In this document: positions 1-6,569 of the stretch, piece after piece
Numbering within the stretch: the stretch's first letter is position 1
How the letters are laid out: each line of letters begins with the position of its first letter
From: Pseudomonadota bacterium
GTDB lineage: Bacteria; Pseudomonadota; Gammaproteobacteria; Burkholderiales; Burkholderiaceae_C
Direction of reading: 5' to 3'
Length of the DNA: 11,138 nucleotides
Assembly: GCA_023436025.1 (NCBI GenBank)
Contig: JAEZKX010000013.1
Location: 1 to 11,138 of the forward strand
The notes under the pieces: generated by a model
The model's input: the letters and a program-made list of their open reading frames with translations, nothing else
Told to the model about the DNA's origin: nothing
Database searches by the model: none
Made by a program: the position numbers and the translations under genes

Positions 1-17
1 CGCCCGAACGCCGCGCG

Positions 18-1565
18 TCAAGCGCGCGGGCCCCGGCGCTGGCGCCAGGCCGCGGCGGCGACCACTGCCAGCGCAAGCGCCCACAGCGGCCACAGCCCCA
101 GCGGACCGACCCAGCGCGCATACGGCGTGATCTCGCGCCCGCCCTGCACCTCGCCCAGCAGCACGCCGCGCGTGTGGCGCGGCAGCGCATGGGTCACGCG
201 GCCGTCGGCGGCGATCACCGCCGTCGCGCCCGTGTTGGTGGCGCGCAGCATGGGCCGGCGGAATTCCAGCGCCCGCATGCGGCTGATGTGCAGGTGCTGG
301 TCGATGGCGACGGTGTTGCCGAACCAGGCGATGTTGCTCAGGTTCACGAAGATGGTGGGCGCCGTGGCGGGGTCGGCGAAGCGGGCGCCGAGCTCCTCGC
401 CGAACAGGTCTTCGTAGCAGATGTTGGGCGCCCAGCGCTCCCCCCGCCATTCCAACGAAGCCTGGCCGACATCGCCGCGGTTGAAGTCGCCCAGCGGGAT
501 GTTCATCATGCGCACGAACCACTTGAACAGCGGCGGGATGAACTCGCCGAAGGGCACCAGGTGGTGCTTGTCGTACCGGTATTCCGAGCCTCCGGGCGTC
601 CAGGCCAGCACCGAGTTGGTGTAGCCCTGGCGGTGGTTGCCCAGCGGCATGCCGATCATGACCGCCCGGTCATCGCGCGTGGCGGCCGCACGCAGGGCTG
701 GCAGGTAGTCGTCGGGTAGTTGCACCGGCAGCAGCGGGATGGCGGTCTCCGGCGCCACGACCAGCGCGCCCGGCGCGCGCGCGAGCTGCTCGCCGTAGAA
801 GCCGAGCGCATCGGGGATGCCGGTGCCGCCCTCGAACTTCTCGTCCTGCGCGATGTTGCCCTGCAGCAGCGCCACCGCCAGCCGCGGCGTGGCCGGCGCC
901 GCGCCCGCGTCGCGGCCGGCGCCGACGTTGCACGCGGTCAGCAGCCCGGCCGCCGCCGCGACCGTCGCCCAGTAGCGCCAGGAAGCGCGGACCTCGGGCC
1001 GCGCCAGCATCGCCAGCAAGGCCGCCAGGAAGGCCGCGACCGCGCCGATGCCATAGACCCCGATCCAAGGGGCGAGGACGGCCAGGGGCCCGTCGACATG
1101 TGCGTAGCCACCGGCGCCCCAGGGGAAGCCGGTGAACCAGGTCGCCCGCAGCAACTCGGCCAGCAGCCAGAGCGCGGCGAACAGGACCGCATCGGCCAGC
1201 GCGCGACCGCTGGCCAGCAAGCGCATCGCGGCTGCCGCCGCGCCGTAGTACAGGCCGAGGAAGGCCGCCAGCAGGAGCACGGCCAGGGCCGCCAGCGGTG
1301 CCGCCAGCCCGCCGTAGACGTGCATGGAGATGTAGAGCCACCAGAACGTGCCCGCCAGCCAGGCGGTGGCGAAGCTCCAGCCCGCCAGGAAGGCGGTCAG
1401 CCCACCCGAGGTACGCCGCAGCAGCACGACCAGCGCGGCAAGCGTCAACAGCTGCAGCCACCACAAGGGGGTGCCGCTCCAGGGAACGGCGATGGAAAAC
1501 GCATGCCCGAGCCCGGCGACGGCCGCCAGCGCGCAAGCGGCCGGGCGGGACAGCGTCGCCGTCAA
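18..1565 (-). CDS. lnt: Apolipoprotein N-acyltransferase Lnt
   Basis: This integral inner-membrane enzyme transfers an acyl chain from a phospholipid to the N-terminal cysteine of diacylglyceryl-apolipoproteins, the last step of lipoprotein maturation. The 515-residue protein has the usual length. Residues 1-210 are a run of hydrophobic segments, residues 228-490 form a carbon-nitrogen hydrolase (nitrilase-like) domain, and a last hydrophobic segment lies near 490-508. The catalytic triad is visible: E273 in PETAIP, K333 in DKHHLVPFGEF, and C383 in ICYEDLF. E341, also conserved in the family, is present. The start is a TTG whose bases overlap the TGA stop of the upstream corC-like gene (TTGA), which implies translational coupling; no early ATG competes and no strong Shine-Dalgarno is visible. 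It is the last gene of the GNAT-corC-lnt cluster in this window. Only 17 bases follow the stop, so its downstream neighbour is unseen. Identification is secure; the exact start is slightly less so. Confidence 0.96.
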   Translation of the reverse strand: MTATLSRPAACALAAVAGLGHAFSIAVPWSGTPLWWLQLLTLAALVVLLRRTSGGLTAFLAGWSFATAWLAGTFWWLYISMHVYGGLAAPLAALAVLLLAAFLGLYYGAAAAAMRLLASGRALADAVLFAALWLLAELLRATWFTGFPWGAGGYAHVDGPLAVLAPWIGVYGIGAVAAFLAALLAMLARPEVRASWRYWATVAAAAGLLTACNVGAGRDAGAAPATPRLAVALLQGNIAQDEKFEGGTGIPDALGFYGEQLARAPGALVVAPETAIPLLPVQLPDDYLPALRAAATRDDRAVMIGMPLGNHRQGYTNSVLAWTPGGSEYRYDKHHLVPFGEFIPPLFKWFVRMMNIPLGDFNRGDVGQASLEWRGERWAPNICYEDLFGEELGARFADPATAPTIFVNLSNIAWFGNTVAIDQHLHISRMRALEFRRPMLRATNTGATAVIAADGRVTHALPRHTRGVLLGEVQGGREITPYARWVGPLGLWPLWALALAVVAAAAWRQRRGPRA

Positions 1566-2446
1566 TCGTTTTCGCCGTCGCGCTCGGCCGGCGACACCTT
1601 GAACCAGCGCACGGCGCCGCCCTTGGTGTGGAGCACCACGAACTGCAGGCCGCCCAGGACGAGCGATTCGCCGCGCTTGGGCACATGGCCGATCTCGTGC
1701 GCGATCAGCCCGCCGATGGTTTCGAACTCGTGCTCGTCCTCGCCCTCGGTGCCGGACAGCTTGACCCCGAAGGCCTCGTTGACGCGCTCGATGGAGGTGT
1801 CGCCGCTGACGCGGTAGGTGCGGTCGGCCAGGCCGAAGATGTCGCCCTCGTCCTCGACGATGTCGAATTCGTCCTCGATCTCGCCAACGATCTGCTCCAG
1901 CACGTCCTCGATGGTGATGAGGCCGGCCACCCGGCCGAACTCGTCGATGACGATCGCCAGGTGGTTGCGGTTGCCGCGGAATTCGCGCAGGAGGTCGTTG
2001 AGTCCCTTGCTCTCTGGCACGAACACCGCCGGCCGCAGCAGCGCGCGCAGGCTGTAGCCGGGAGAACGCTGCAGCTTGAGCAGGTCCTTGGCCAGCAGGA
2101 TGCCGATGATGTTCTCGCGGTCGCCCTCGTAGACCGGGAAGCGCGAGTGCGCCGTGTTGATCACGAGGTGCAGGATGTCTTCGTAGGACGCGTCGATGTT
2201 GACCACGTCCATGCGCGGGGCGGCCACCATCACGTCGCCGGCGGTGAGCTCGGCCATCCGGATGACGCCCTCGAGCATCACACGCGACTCGGGGCCGATG
2301 ACTTCGTTGTCCTCGGCCTCGGCCAGGGTCTCGATCAGTTCCGCGGTGGAATCCGGTCCCGGGTGGATGAACTCGGCGACCTTCTGCAGGAACGTCCGCT
2401 TGTCCTGCTTATCGTGCGCGGCGCGCGCAGGGTGTGGGTCTGACAC
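1562..2446 (-). CDS. corC: CorC/HlyC-type CBS-domain protein (YbeX-like)
   Basis: This is a soluble 294-residue protein of the CorC/YbeX family, historically linked to magnesium and cobalt efflux, although its direct function is not settled. The order is an N-terminal linker (1-70), CBS repeat 1 (about 71-127), CBS repeat 2 (about 140-192, with the conserved NHLAIVIDEFGRVAGLITIEDVLE stretch starting at N161), an acidic hinge (186-202) and a CorC_HlyC C-terminal domain (about 205-286). There is no DUF21/CNNM membrane domain, as expected for the short CorC type. I chose GTG at 2446 because the protein then begins (M)SDPHPARAA, which is how I recall relatives starting. The open frame runs on to 2548, but that would overlap the upstream GNAT gene. 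The GAGG before the GTG is only two bases away, so the start is not proven. The stop overlaps the lnt start by 4 bases. In many Burkholderiales this pair follows ybeY; here a GNAT gene sits in that position. Confidence 0.93.
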   Translation of the reverse strand: MSDPHPARAAHDKQDKRTFLQKVAEFIHPGPDSTAELIETLAEAEDNEVIGPESRVMLEGVIRMAELTAGDVMVAAPRMDVVNIDASYEDILHLVINTAHSRFPVYEGDRENIIGILLAKDLLKLQRSPGYSLRALLRPAVFVPESKGLNDLLREFRGNRNHLAIVIDEFGRVAGLITIEDVLEQIVGEIEDEFDIVEDEGDIFGLADRTYRVSGDTSIERVNEAFGVKLSGTEGEDEHEFETIGGLIAHEIGHVPKRGESLVLGGLQFVVLHTKGGAVRWFKVSPAERDGEND

Positions 2447-2513
2447 AGCCTCTAAGGCGGAGTGGAGGGATCCATAGGATAGCGGATTGGCCGCGCCACC
2501 GCCGCGAAGCGCC

Positions 2514-3170
2514 TCACTGCCCCGACTTTCCGCGTGCCTCGGCAGCACCGCGCCGCACTTCCTGGACGCCAGCGAGGAAGTCGAGAAAGCTGCGCGCCTG
2601 CCTCTTCAGGCGATAGTCGGTCTGGGCGAGCTGCTCCTCGACCAGGGCGGTGACCCGGCTGTCGAGGGTGGCCGGCGGCAGTCGCAGGTAGGCCTCGGTT
2701 TCGCCGCCGGCACGCTCGAGGATGGCGCCGGCCTTGCGCGCGATGCTGAGCATGGCGAAGTTCTCGCTGAGGGCATGGATGAACATCAGTTCCACCCCCT
2801 CGTTGCGCGCATGCATGACCGCGCGGTCGAAGAGGCGCGATCCATAGCCACGGCCGCGCGCCTTCTTCAGCACCGACACGGCGAACTCGGCACCAGCTGG
2901 TCCCGCCGGCTCCAGCAGGAAGGCCAGGTGTGCCATGGCGATCAGTTCGAGCTTGCGGTTGAAGATGCCGAAGACCTCGTCGCGGTCGAAATCGAGCTGG
3001 TCGACGTAGCGCGCAATGTGCTCGTCGGTCGCTGGAAAGCCGAAACGCAGATAGCGGTCCTCTTCGTCCAGCGCCAGCAGATGTTCCGCGATGCGTGGCC
3101 TGTGGGCATTGCCAAGCGACCGGATCGGAACGATCAGGCTGGACTTGGCGGAGGGCACGCGGGAGGCCAT
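2514..3170 (-). CDS. GNAT family N-acetyltransferase
   Basis: This is a 218-residue predicted acyl-CoA-dependent N-acetyltransferase with unknown substrate. The GNAT fold is supported by LDEEDRYLRFG near the N-terminus (34-44), a beta-strand core (about 64-100) and motif A, which binds the pantetheine/pyrophosphate of acetyl-CoA, at LKKARGRGYGSRLF (101-114). The helix and strand after it (about 115-152) include the ENFAMLSIARKAG stretch typical of GNAT motif B. A charged, probably helical tail follows from about 172. I chose ATG 3170; an in-frame upstream start at 3272 would add 34 residues that do not look like GNAT sequence and would consume the divergent promoter region. There is no clear Shine-Dalgarno, and a TATATT lies 6 bases before the ATG, so the message could be leaderless. 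The gene lies 67 bases upstream of corC on the same strand and is probably the first gene of the GNAT-corC-lnt operon. Substrate cannot be read from sequence. Confidence 0.88.
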   Translation of the reverse strand: MASRVPSAKSSLIVPIRSLGNAHRPRIAEHLLALDEEDRYLRFGFPATDEHIARYVDQLDFDRDEVFGIFNRKLELIAMAHLAFLLEPAGPAGAEFAVSVLKKARGRGYGSRLFDRAVMHARNEGVELMFIHALSENFAMLSIARKAGAILERAGGETEAYLRLPPATLDSRVTALVEEQLAQTDYRLKRQARSFLDFLAGVQEVRRGAAEARGKSGQ

Positions 3171-3176
3171 TCGGCA

Positions 3177-3182
3177 AATATA
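3177..3182 (-). promoter_or_regulatory. Candidate -10 element for the GNAT-corC-lnt operon
   Basis: TATATT (reading on the minus strand) matches the sigma-70 -10 consensus at five of six positions and lies 6 bases before the chosen GNAT start codon. Transcription would then begin at or next to the ATG, giving a leaderless or nearly leaderless mRNA, consistent with the missing Shine-Dalgarno. No convincing -35 hexamer is seen about 17 bases upstream; instead the 9-bp inverted repeat at 3190-3221 occupies that region. Confidence 0.35.
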
Positions 3183-3189
3183 GGGGTTT

Positions 3190-3221
3190 GCCCTGGGCTG
3201 GCCATGCAGGCTGCCCAGGGC
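3190..3221. repeat. Perfect 9-bp inverted repeat in the divergent intergenic region
   Basis: GCCCTGGGC (3190-3198) and GCCCAGGGC (3213-3221) are exact reverse complements separated by 14 bases. The repeat lies in the 158-base gap between the divergent GNAT and cyclase genes. It is not followed by a T tract on either strand, so it is unlikely to be an intrinsic terminator. Its position just upstream of the candidate TATATT suggests an operator or a structured promoter element. The sequence alone does not identify a binding protein. Confidence 0.5.
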
Positions 3222-3328
3222 GGTAGGACTTCCGTCATACGACTTTTGGATGATGACGCGGAAAAGCTGCACCTTTTTTGGGAGTTGCTGCTACAACGAC
3301 GAAGGGGAAGTTACTAAAGTTCACATTC

Positions 3329-5101
3329 ATGGCCATCTCGTGGATCGACACAGCACCCCTGCCGCGTCACAACAAGGTGATCGCCGTCGTGGACGTCGTC
3401 GAATCTGTCCGGCTGATGGAACAGGACGAACAGGAGTTCATCCGTCGCTGGCACGCATTCGTCGACTTCGTGAAGCATCAATTGCCGCCACAGACGGGGC
3501 GGCTGCACAAGAGCCTGGGCGACGGACTCATGATGGAGTTCTCCGACCCGCACGGTTGCATCCGTGCGACCCTGGCGATGCAGGCCTGGTTCCGCGCGGG
3601 CAACCAGGACCTGCCGCCAGGCCAGCATGTGTACCTGCGCATCGGCGCCCATGTCGCCGAGTTCGTTGCCGACGAGCACGACATCTACGGCACCGACGTG
3701 AACGTCGCGGCGCGCATCGCCACCTTGGCCGCCCCGGGCGAGATCGTCATCTCGCAGGCGCTGCGCGCGCGCATCCGCGGTGAACTCGAGGACCACCTGG
3801 AGGACCTCGGGTCCTGCCATCTGAAGCACGTGAAGCAACCTGTTCACGCCTACCGCGTGGGCAGGCCTGGGGTGGCCGCAACTCCCCCTCCGGAGGCCGC
3901 GCTGCGTTGGCTGCTGCGCCCCTTTGTCGCCGTGCTGCCCTTCGTGGGCGCCAGCCCGGACGAGGCGGCGCTCGGCGATGCGATCGCGAATGAATCGGTG
4001 GCGGCCCTGTCCCAAAGCGCCGAATTGCAGGTGGTGTCGCGCCTGGCGGCCGCGCCCTTCCGGCAGCACCGCGCCAATCTCGAAAACCTGGCGCAGAACC
4101 TGCGCGCGGACTACCTGCTGCGCGGACAGGTACGCCAAGCCGGCGCGTGGGTCACCGTGTTCGCCGAACTGGTCCATACCGGCAGCGGACACGTGGGCTG
4201 GGCGCGCACCTTCAAGGGCGCGCCGGAGCAACTACTGGCACCCGGAGCGCGCCTGGTGCACGACCTCGCCACCGGGGCCACTTCCGCGATCGTCGCCCAC
4301 GCGCTGGAACGCTCGGACGGCCAGGCCCTGCCCGCCCTCGAAAGCCACACGCTTCTGATGGCGGCAATCGGGCTGATGCACCGCCTCACCGCACCCGACC
4401 TGGAGCGGGCCGAGGAGATGCTGGAGCACCTCGTCGACCGCAACCGCAGGCACCCGGCGGTGCATGCGTGGCTGGCGCATTGCCACGTGCTGCGCCTGCG
4501 CCTGGGGCTCGCGCCCGATCCGCAGCGCACGGTCCAACTGGCACGGGAGGCCAGCCGGGCCGCGCTGGGGGCGGATGCGTGCTTTCCGCTGGCCCTGTGC
4601 ATCGACGCCGAGGTGCACGTGCACCTGCTGAAGGACCTGGGCATGGCGGACCTGCGCTGTCGGCAAGTGCTGGCGGTGCGGCCCTCGGACCCCATGGCCT
4701 TGTCCTTCCATGCGGAATTGCTGGCGCTGCGCGGGCAGCCGTCTCGTGCCGAGACCATGGCGCAGCATGCGCTGGCGCACGGCCTGATGGACCAACTGCG
4801 ATTCGTGCACCAGCACGCCGCAGCGCTCGCGGCCTGGGCTGGCGAACACCCACAGGCCGCAGTGGAGCACGCCCAAGCCTGCCTGGACTCGCACCCCTCG
4901 TTCCTGCCGGCCTATGGCACGCTGGCCGTGGCACAGGTGGAGAGCGGCGACCGGGACGCCGCCCACCAGTCCCTGGAGCGCCTGCTGCGTCTGCAGCCGG
5001 AGTTCAGCGTGGCGCGTTTCCTGGCGCACTCCCCGGCACAGCCGGCGGTGGCACGCCGCATGGCGGCTGCGCTGGCCGCTGCCGGCGCCCCGCCTGGATG
5101 A
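3329..5101 (+). CDS. Class III adenylate cyclase with TolB-like and TPR-type regions
   Basis: This is a predicted cytosolic enzyme making cAMP from ATP. Residues about 15-178 form a class III cyclase domain. All canonical residues can be placed: metal-binding D22 (VVDVV) and D65 (LGDG), adenine-specifying K61 (HKSLGDG) and D118 (HDIYG), and transition-state N125 and R129 (DVNVAAR). The K/D pair argues for ATP rather than GTP. After a short proline-rich linker, residues about 195-310 resemble the TolB-like domain often found behind such cyclases (RPFVAVLPF at 197-205). Residues about 325-580 are alpha-helical, TPR-like repeats, probably for protein contact. No signal peptide or membrane segment is seen. 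I chose ATG 3329; a TTG at 3278 would add 17 residues outside the conserved domain. The ribosome binding site is weak. The gene stands alone on its strand and ends 10 bases from the convergent Crp-like gene. Activating signal unknown. Confidence 0.9.
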   Translation: MAISWIDTAPLPRHNKVIAVVDVVESVRLMEQDEQEFIRRWHAFVDFVKHQLPPQTGRLHKSLGDGLMMEFSDPHGCIRATLAMQAWFRAGNQDLPPGQHVYLRIGAHVAEFVADEHDIYGTDVNVAARIATLAAPGEIVISQALRARIRGELEDHLEDLGSCHLKHVKQPVHAYRVGRPGVAATPPPEAALRWLLRPFVAVLPFVGASPDEAALGDAIANESVAALSQSAELQVVSRLAAAPFRQHRANLENLAQNLRADYLLRGQVRQAGAWVTVFAELVHTGSGHVGWARTFKGAPEQLLAPGARLVHDLATGATSAIVAHALERSDGQALPALESHTLLMAAIGLMHRLTAPDLERAEEMLEHLVDRNRRHPAVHAWLAHCHVLRLRLGLAPDPQRTVQLAREASRAALGADACFPLALCIDAEVHVHLLKDLGMADLRCRQVLAVRPSDPMALSFHAELLALRGQPSRAETMAQHALAHGLMDQLRFVHQHAAALAAWAGEHPQAAVEHAQACLDSHPSFLPAYGTLAVAQVESGDRDAAHQSLERLLRLQPEFSVARFLAHSPAQPAVARRMAAALAAAGAPPG

Positions 5102-5111
5102 AGGGGCACGG

Positions 5112-5771
5112 CTACCAGCGGGCAGGCAGCTTCTTCTTGAGCGTGATGCACTTGATGCCCAGCTCGACGTAGCCCCCCTTTTCGAGGTCCTTCAACAGAC
5201 GGCTGACCATTTCGCGCGAAGCACCCACGCGGCTGGCGATCTGCTGGTGCGTGATCTGCGTGAGCTGCACCGGAGCCTGTGCCGCGGCCGGCCCGCGCTC
5301 GCTCTCCAGCGTATGGATCACGCGGCCATAGACGTCGAGCAACGCCATCTGGCGCGCCGTCTCCGTCGCAGCGCGGGCGCGGCGGATCACCTGCGACACC
5401 AGTTTGATCGCGAAGTCCGGCTCTTCGGCAAGGTGCTGCATGACGGCATGTCGCGGCACCAGGCAGCAAAGCACGGGAACCAGCGACATCACGGAAGCCG
5501 AGCGCGGTCCGCCGTCGAGGGACATCTCACCGAAAAAATCCCCCGTGACGATGGTGCCGTAGGTGATCTCGCGCCCGTTCTCGTCGGTGGCGTACACCTT
5601 CACCTGGCCCTGCAGCAGGACGAACAGCGAATCGCCCGGCTCCCCCTCGTTGAGGATGATTGTGTTCTTGCGGTAACTTCGAAGGATGCCCCGCGCGGCC
5701 AGGCGACCGATGGCCGGCTCGAGTGTGGCAATGAGACGTTCCTGCTCCGCGACTGTCCTGGACACGTTCAT
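5112..5771 (-). CDS. Crp/Fnr-family transcriptional regulator
   Basis: This is a 219-residue cyclic-nucleotide-responsive DNA-binding regulator. Residues about 20-125 form the cNMP-binding beta-roll with an intact phosphate-binding cassette, FGEMSL then PRSASV (G81, E82, R90, S91). A dimerisation helix follows (about 118-148) and contains T136 and T138 near the place where CRP contacts adenine. The C-terminal winged helix has ITHQQIASRVGASREMVSR; R186, E187 and R191 match the base-reading residues R180, E181 and R185 of E. coli CRP. There is no Fnr-type N-terminal cysteine cluster, so oxygen sensing by an iron-sulphur centre is unlikely. The start at 5771 is fixed by a strong Shine-Dalgarno; the much longer open frame to 6293 runs through the luxR-type gene and is not used. 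It lies 59 bases downstream of that regulator and converges on the adenylate cyclase, which makes cAMP a plausible ligand, though that is inference. Confidence 0.92.
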   Translation of the reverse strand: MNVSRTVAEQERLIATLEPAIGRLAARGILRSYRKNTIILNEGEPGDSLFVLLQGQVKVYATDENGREITYGTIVTGDFFGEMSLDGGPRSASVMSLVPVLCCLVPRHAVMQHLAEEPDFAIKLVSQVIRRARAATETARQMALLDVYGRVIHTLESERGPAAAQAPVQLTQITHQQIASRVGASREMVSRLLKDLEKGGYVELGIKCITLKKKLPARW

Positions 5772-5775
5772 GGCG

Positions 5776-5784
5776 TCCTCCCTC
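5776..5784 (-). promoter_or_regulatory. Strong ribosome binding site of the Crp-like gene
   Basis: The minus strand reads GAGGGAGGA, ending 4 bases before the ATG at 5771. This near-ideal Shine-Dalgarno decides the start codon against longer in-frame alternatives, and it is the strongest ribosome binding site in the window. Confidence 0.8.
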
Positions 5785-5793
5785 GTGAAAATG

Positions 5794-5822
5794 ACTCTAG
5801 CATGCCGTCCGGCAAAGCCCAA
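5794..5822 (-). promoter_or_regulatory. Weak candidate promoter for the Crp-like gene
   Basis: On the minus strand TTGGGC (5822-5817) and TAGAGT (5799-5794) are separated by 17 bases, the ideal sigma-70 spacing, but each hexamer matches consensus only partly. TGCCG/CGGCA half-sites, 2 bases apart, lie in the spacer. If real, the Crp-like gene could be transcribed independently of the upstream luxR-type gene. Confidence 0.25.
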
Positions 5823-5830
5823 GGGCCTTG

Positions 5831-6481
5831 TCAGTGGACGGGGTGGTACAACGAAGGGCCGAGCGGCGGCAGCACCGCCAGGCGCCCGATCAGGGCGCGC
5901 ACGCCGTTGGTCTGCGTCTTGGCGCACAGGCTGCGCACGTGGGTGCGGATCGTGGACACGGCCACGTTCAACTGCGTCGCGATCTCCGGCGCAGAGCGCC
6001 CCTGCGCCAGGATCGCCAGGACCTGCTCCTCGGTGTGGGTCAGGCCGTGGCTGCGCGCGAAGAAGCAGAGCATGAGGCTGTCGCAGACGGAAGCGCGCGA
6101 CAGGAAGAGCCCCAGCGCCGGGTCCGCACCGGGTGCCGCGCGCAGCGGAACCACCGCGATGCTCAGTCCCCAGCCGGCCGGGGCGCGCAGGGTGACCATG
6201 CTGCGCAGCCCCGCGGCGCCTCTTGCGAAGGCCTGCAGCAGCGCGCGGCCTTGGCCTGCGTCCACCGGCTGCAGGTGCCCGTGCCGCAGGCACAAGACCC
6301 GGGCGCCGGCCAACTCGTGGCGCGCCACCTGGTTGGCATGCAGTAGCCGTCCCTGTGGCGATGCGACAACGACGCCATGCGCGAGTTCGTCCACCAACTT
6401 CGCCAGGGACTCGCCGAGGCCACCCAGGTGGCCGACGAACGGTCCGCCGGCACTGAGCCGGGTTGCAGCCGCTTCTTTCAT
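5831..6481 (-). CDS. LuxR-type regulator with PAS-like sensor region
   Basis: This is a 216-residue transcriptional regulator. The C-terminal part (about 145-205) is a LuxR/GerE helix-turn-helix: LTHTEEQVLAILAQG, then SAPEIATQLNVAVSTIRTH, with the conserved E151, I167, V175, T177, I178 and H181 pattern. The N-terminal region (about 25-130) looks PAS-like, with HGVVVASPQGRLLHAN typical of a PAS first strand pair; no ligand or cofactor residue can be named. There is no response-regulator receiver domain (no conserved phospho-aspartate context), so it is an orphan one-component regulator and not a two-component partner. The ATG at 6481 is preceded by a purine-rich GAAGAGAAG at acceptable distance. 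It lies upstream of the Crp-like gene on the same strand (59-base gap) and 84 bases downstream of the hydrolase gene, so it may share transcripts with either. Targets unknown. Confidence 0.85.
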   Translation of the reverse strand: MKEAAATRLSAGGPFVGHLGGLGESLAKLVDELAHGVVVASPQGRLLHANQVARHELAGARVLCLRHGHLQPVDAGQGRALLQAFARGAAGLRSMVTLRAPAGWGLSIAVVPLRAAPGADPALGLFLSRASVCDSLMLCFFARSHGLTHTEEQVLAILAQGRSAPEIATQLNVAVSTIRTHVRSLCAKTQTNGVRALIGRLAVLPPLGPSLYHPVH

Positions 6482-6502
6482 GTTGCTTCTCTTCCCTTTG
6501 GA

Positions 6503-6527
6503 CGCAGCTTAGAAAGCCGCCGCTGCG
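6503..6527. repeat. 6-bp inverted repeat before the luxR-type gene
   Basis: CGCAGC (6503-6508) and GCTGCG (6522-6527) are reverse complements separated by 13 bases, 22-46 bases upstream of the luxR-type start codon. This could be an operator or a leader hairpin. With arms this short in GC-rich DNA, chance is a fair explanation. Confidence 0.25.
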
Positions 6528-6556
6528 GGAGGTACGGATTCTTCAGCGGGCTGTCA

Positions 6557-6569
6557 GTGAAAAATTCAC
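6557..6569. promoter_or_regulatory. GTGAA-AAA-TTCAC palindrome, possible Crp-type operator
   Basis: A perfect 5-bp inverted repeat, GTGAA and TTCAC around AAA, overlaps the stop codon of the hydrolase gene and lies 76-88 bases upstream of the luxR-type start codon. GTGA and TCAC are the core half-sites read by CRP-like helices. Here they are 5 bases apart, whereas classical CRP and FNR sites have 6. It is a candidate site for the adjacent Crp-like regulator, not a proven one. Confidence 0.3.

Noticed and set aside
11..29. CCGCGCG/CGCGCGG hairpin at the lnt stop codon as terminator
   Set aside because: The 7-bp stem has no T tract on either strand and the window ends too soon; in such GC-rich sequence it may be chance.
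720..2443. Long plus-strand open frames (365 and 381 residues) opposite lnt and corC
   Set aside because: Both are antisense to strongly conserved genes and contain arginine/glutamine-rich low-complexity translation without motifs.
3310..3328. CRP-type site near TTCACA just before the cyclase start
   Set aside because: Only one half-site resembles the consensus; no matching partner lies at the right distance.
5772..6293. N-terminal extension of the Crp-like gene by 174 residues
   Set aside because: The extension is another frame of the luxR-type gene, and a strong ribosome binding site fixes the start at 5771.
4914..6512. 532-residue plus-strand open frame
   Set aside because: It runs antisense through the Crp-like and luxR-type genes, has no recognisable domain, and has the composition expected of a GC-rich shadow frame.
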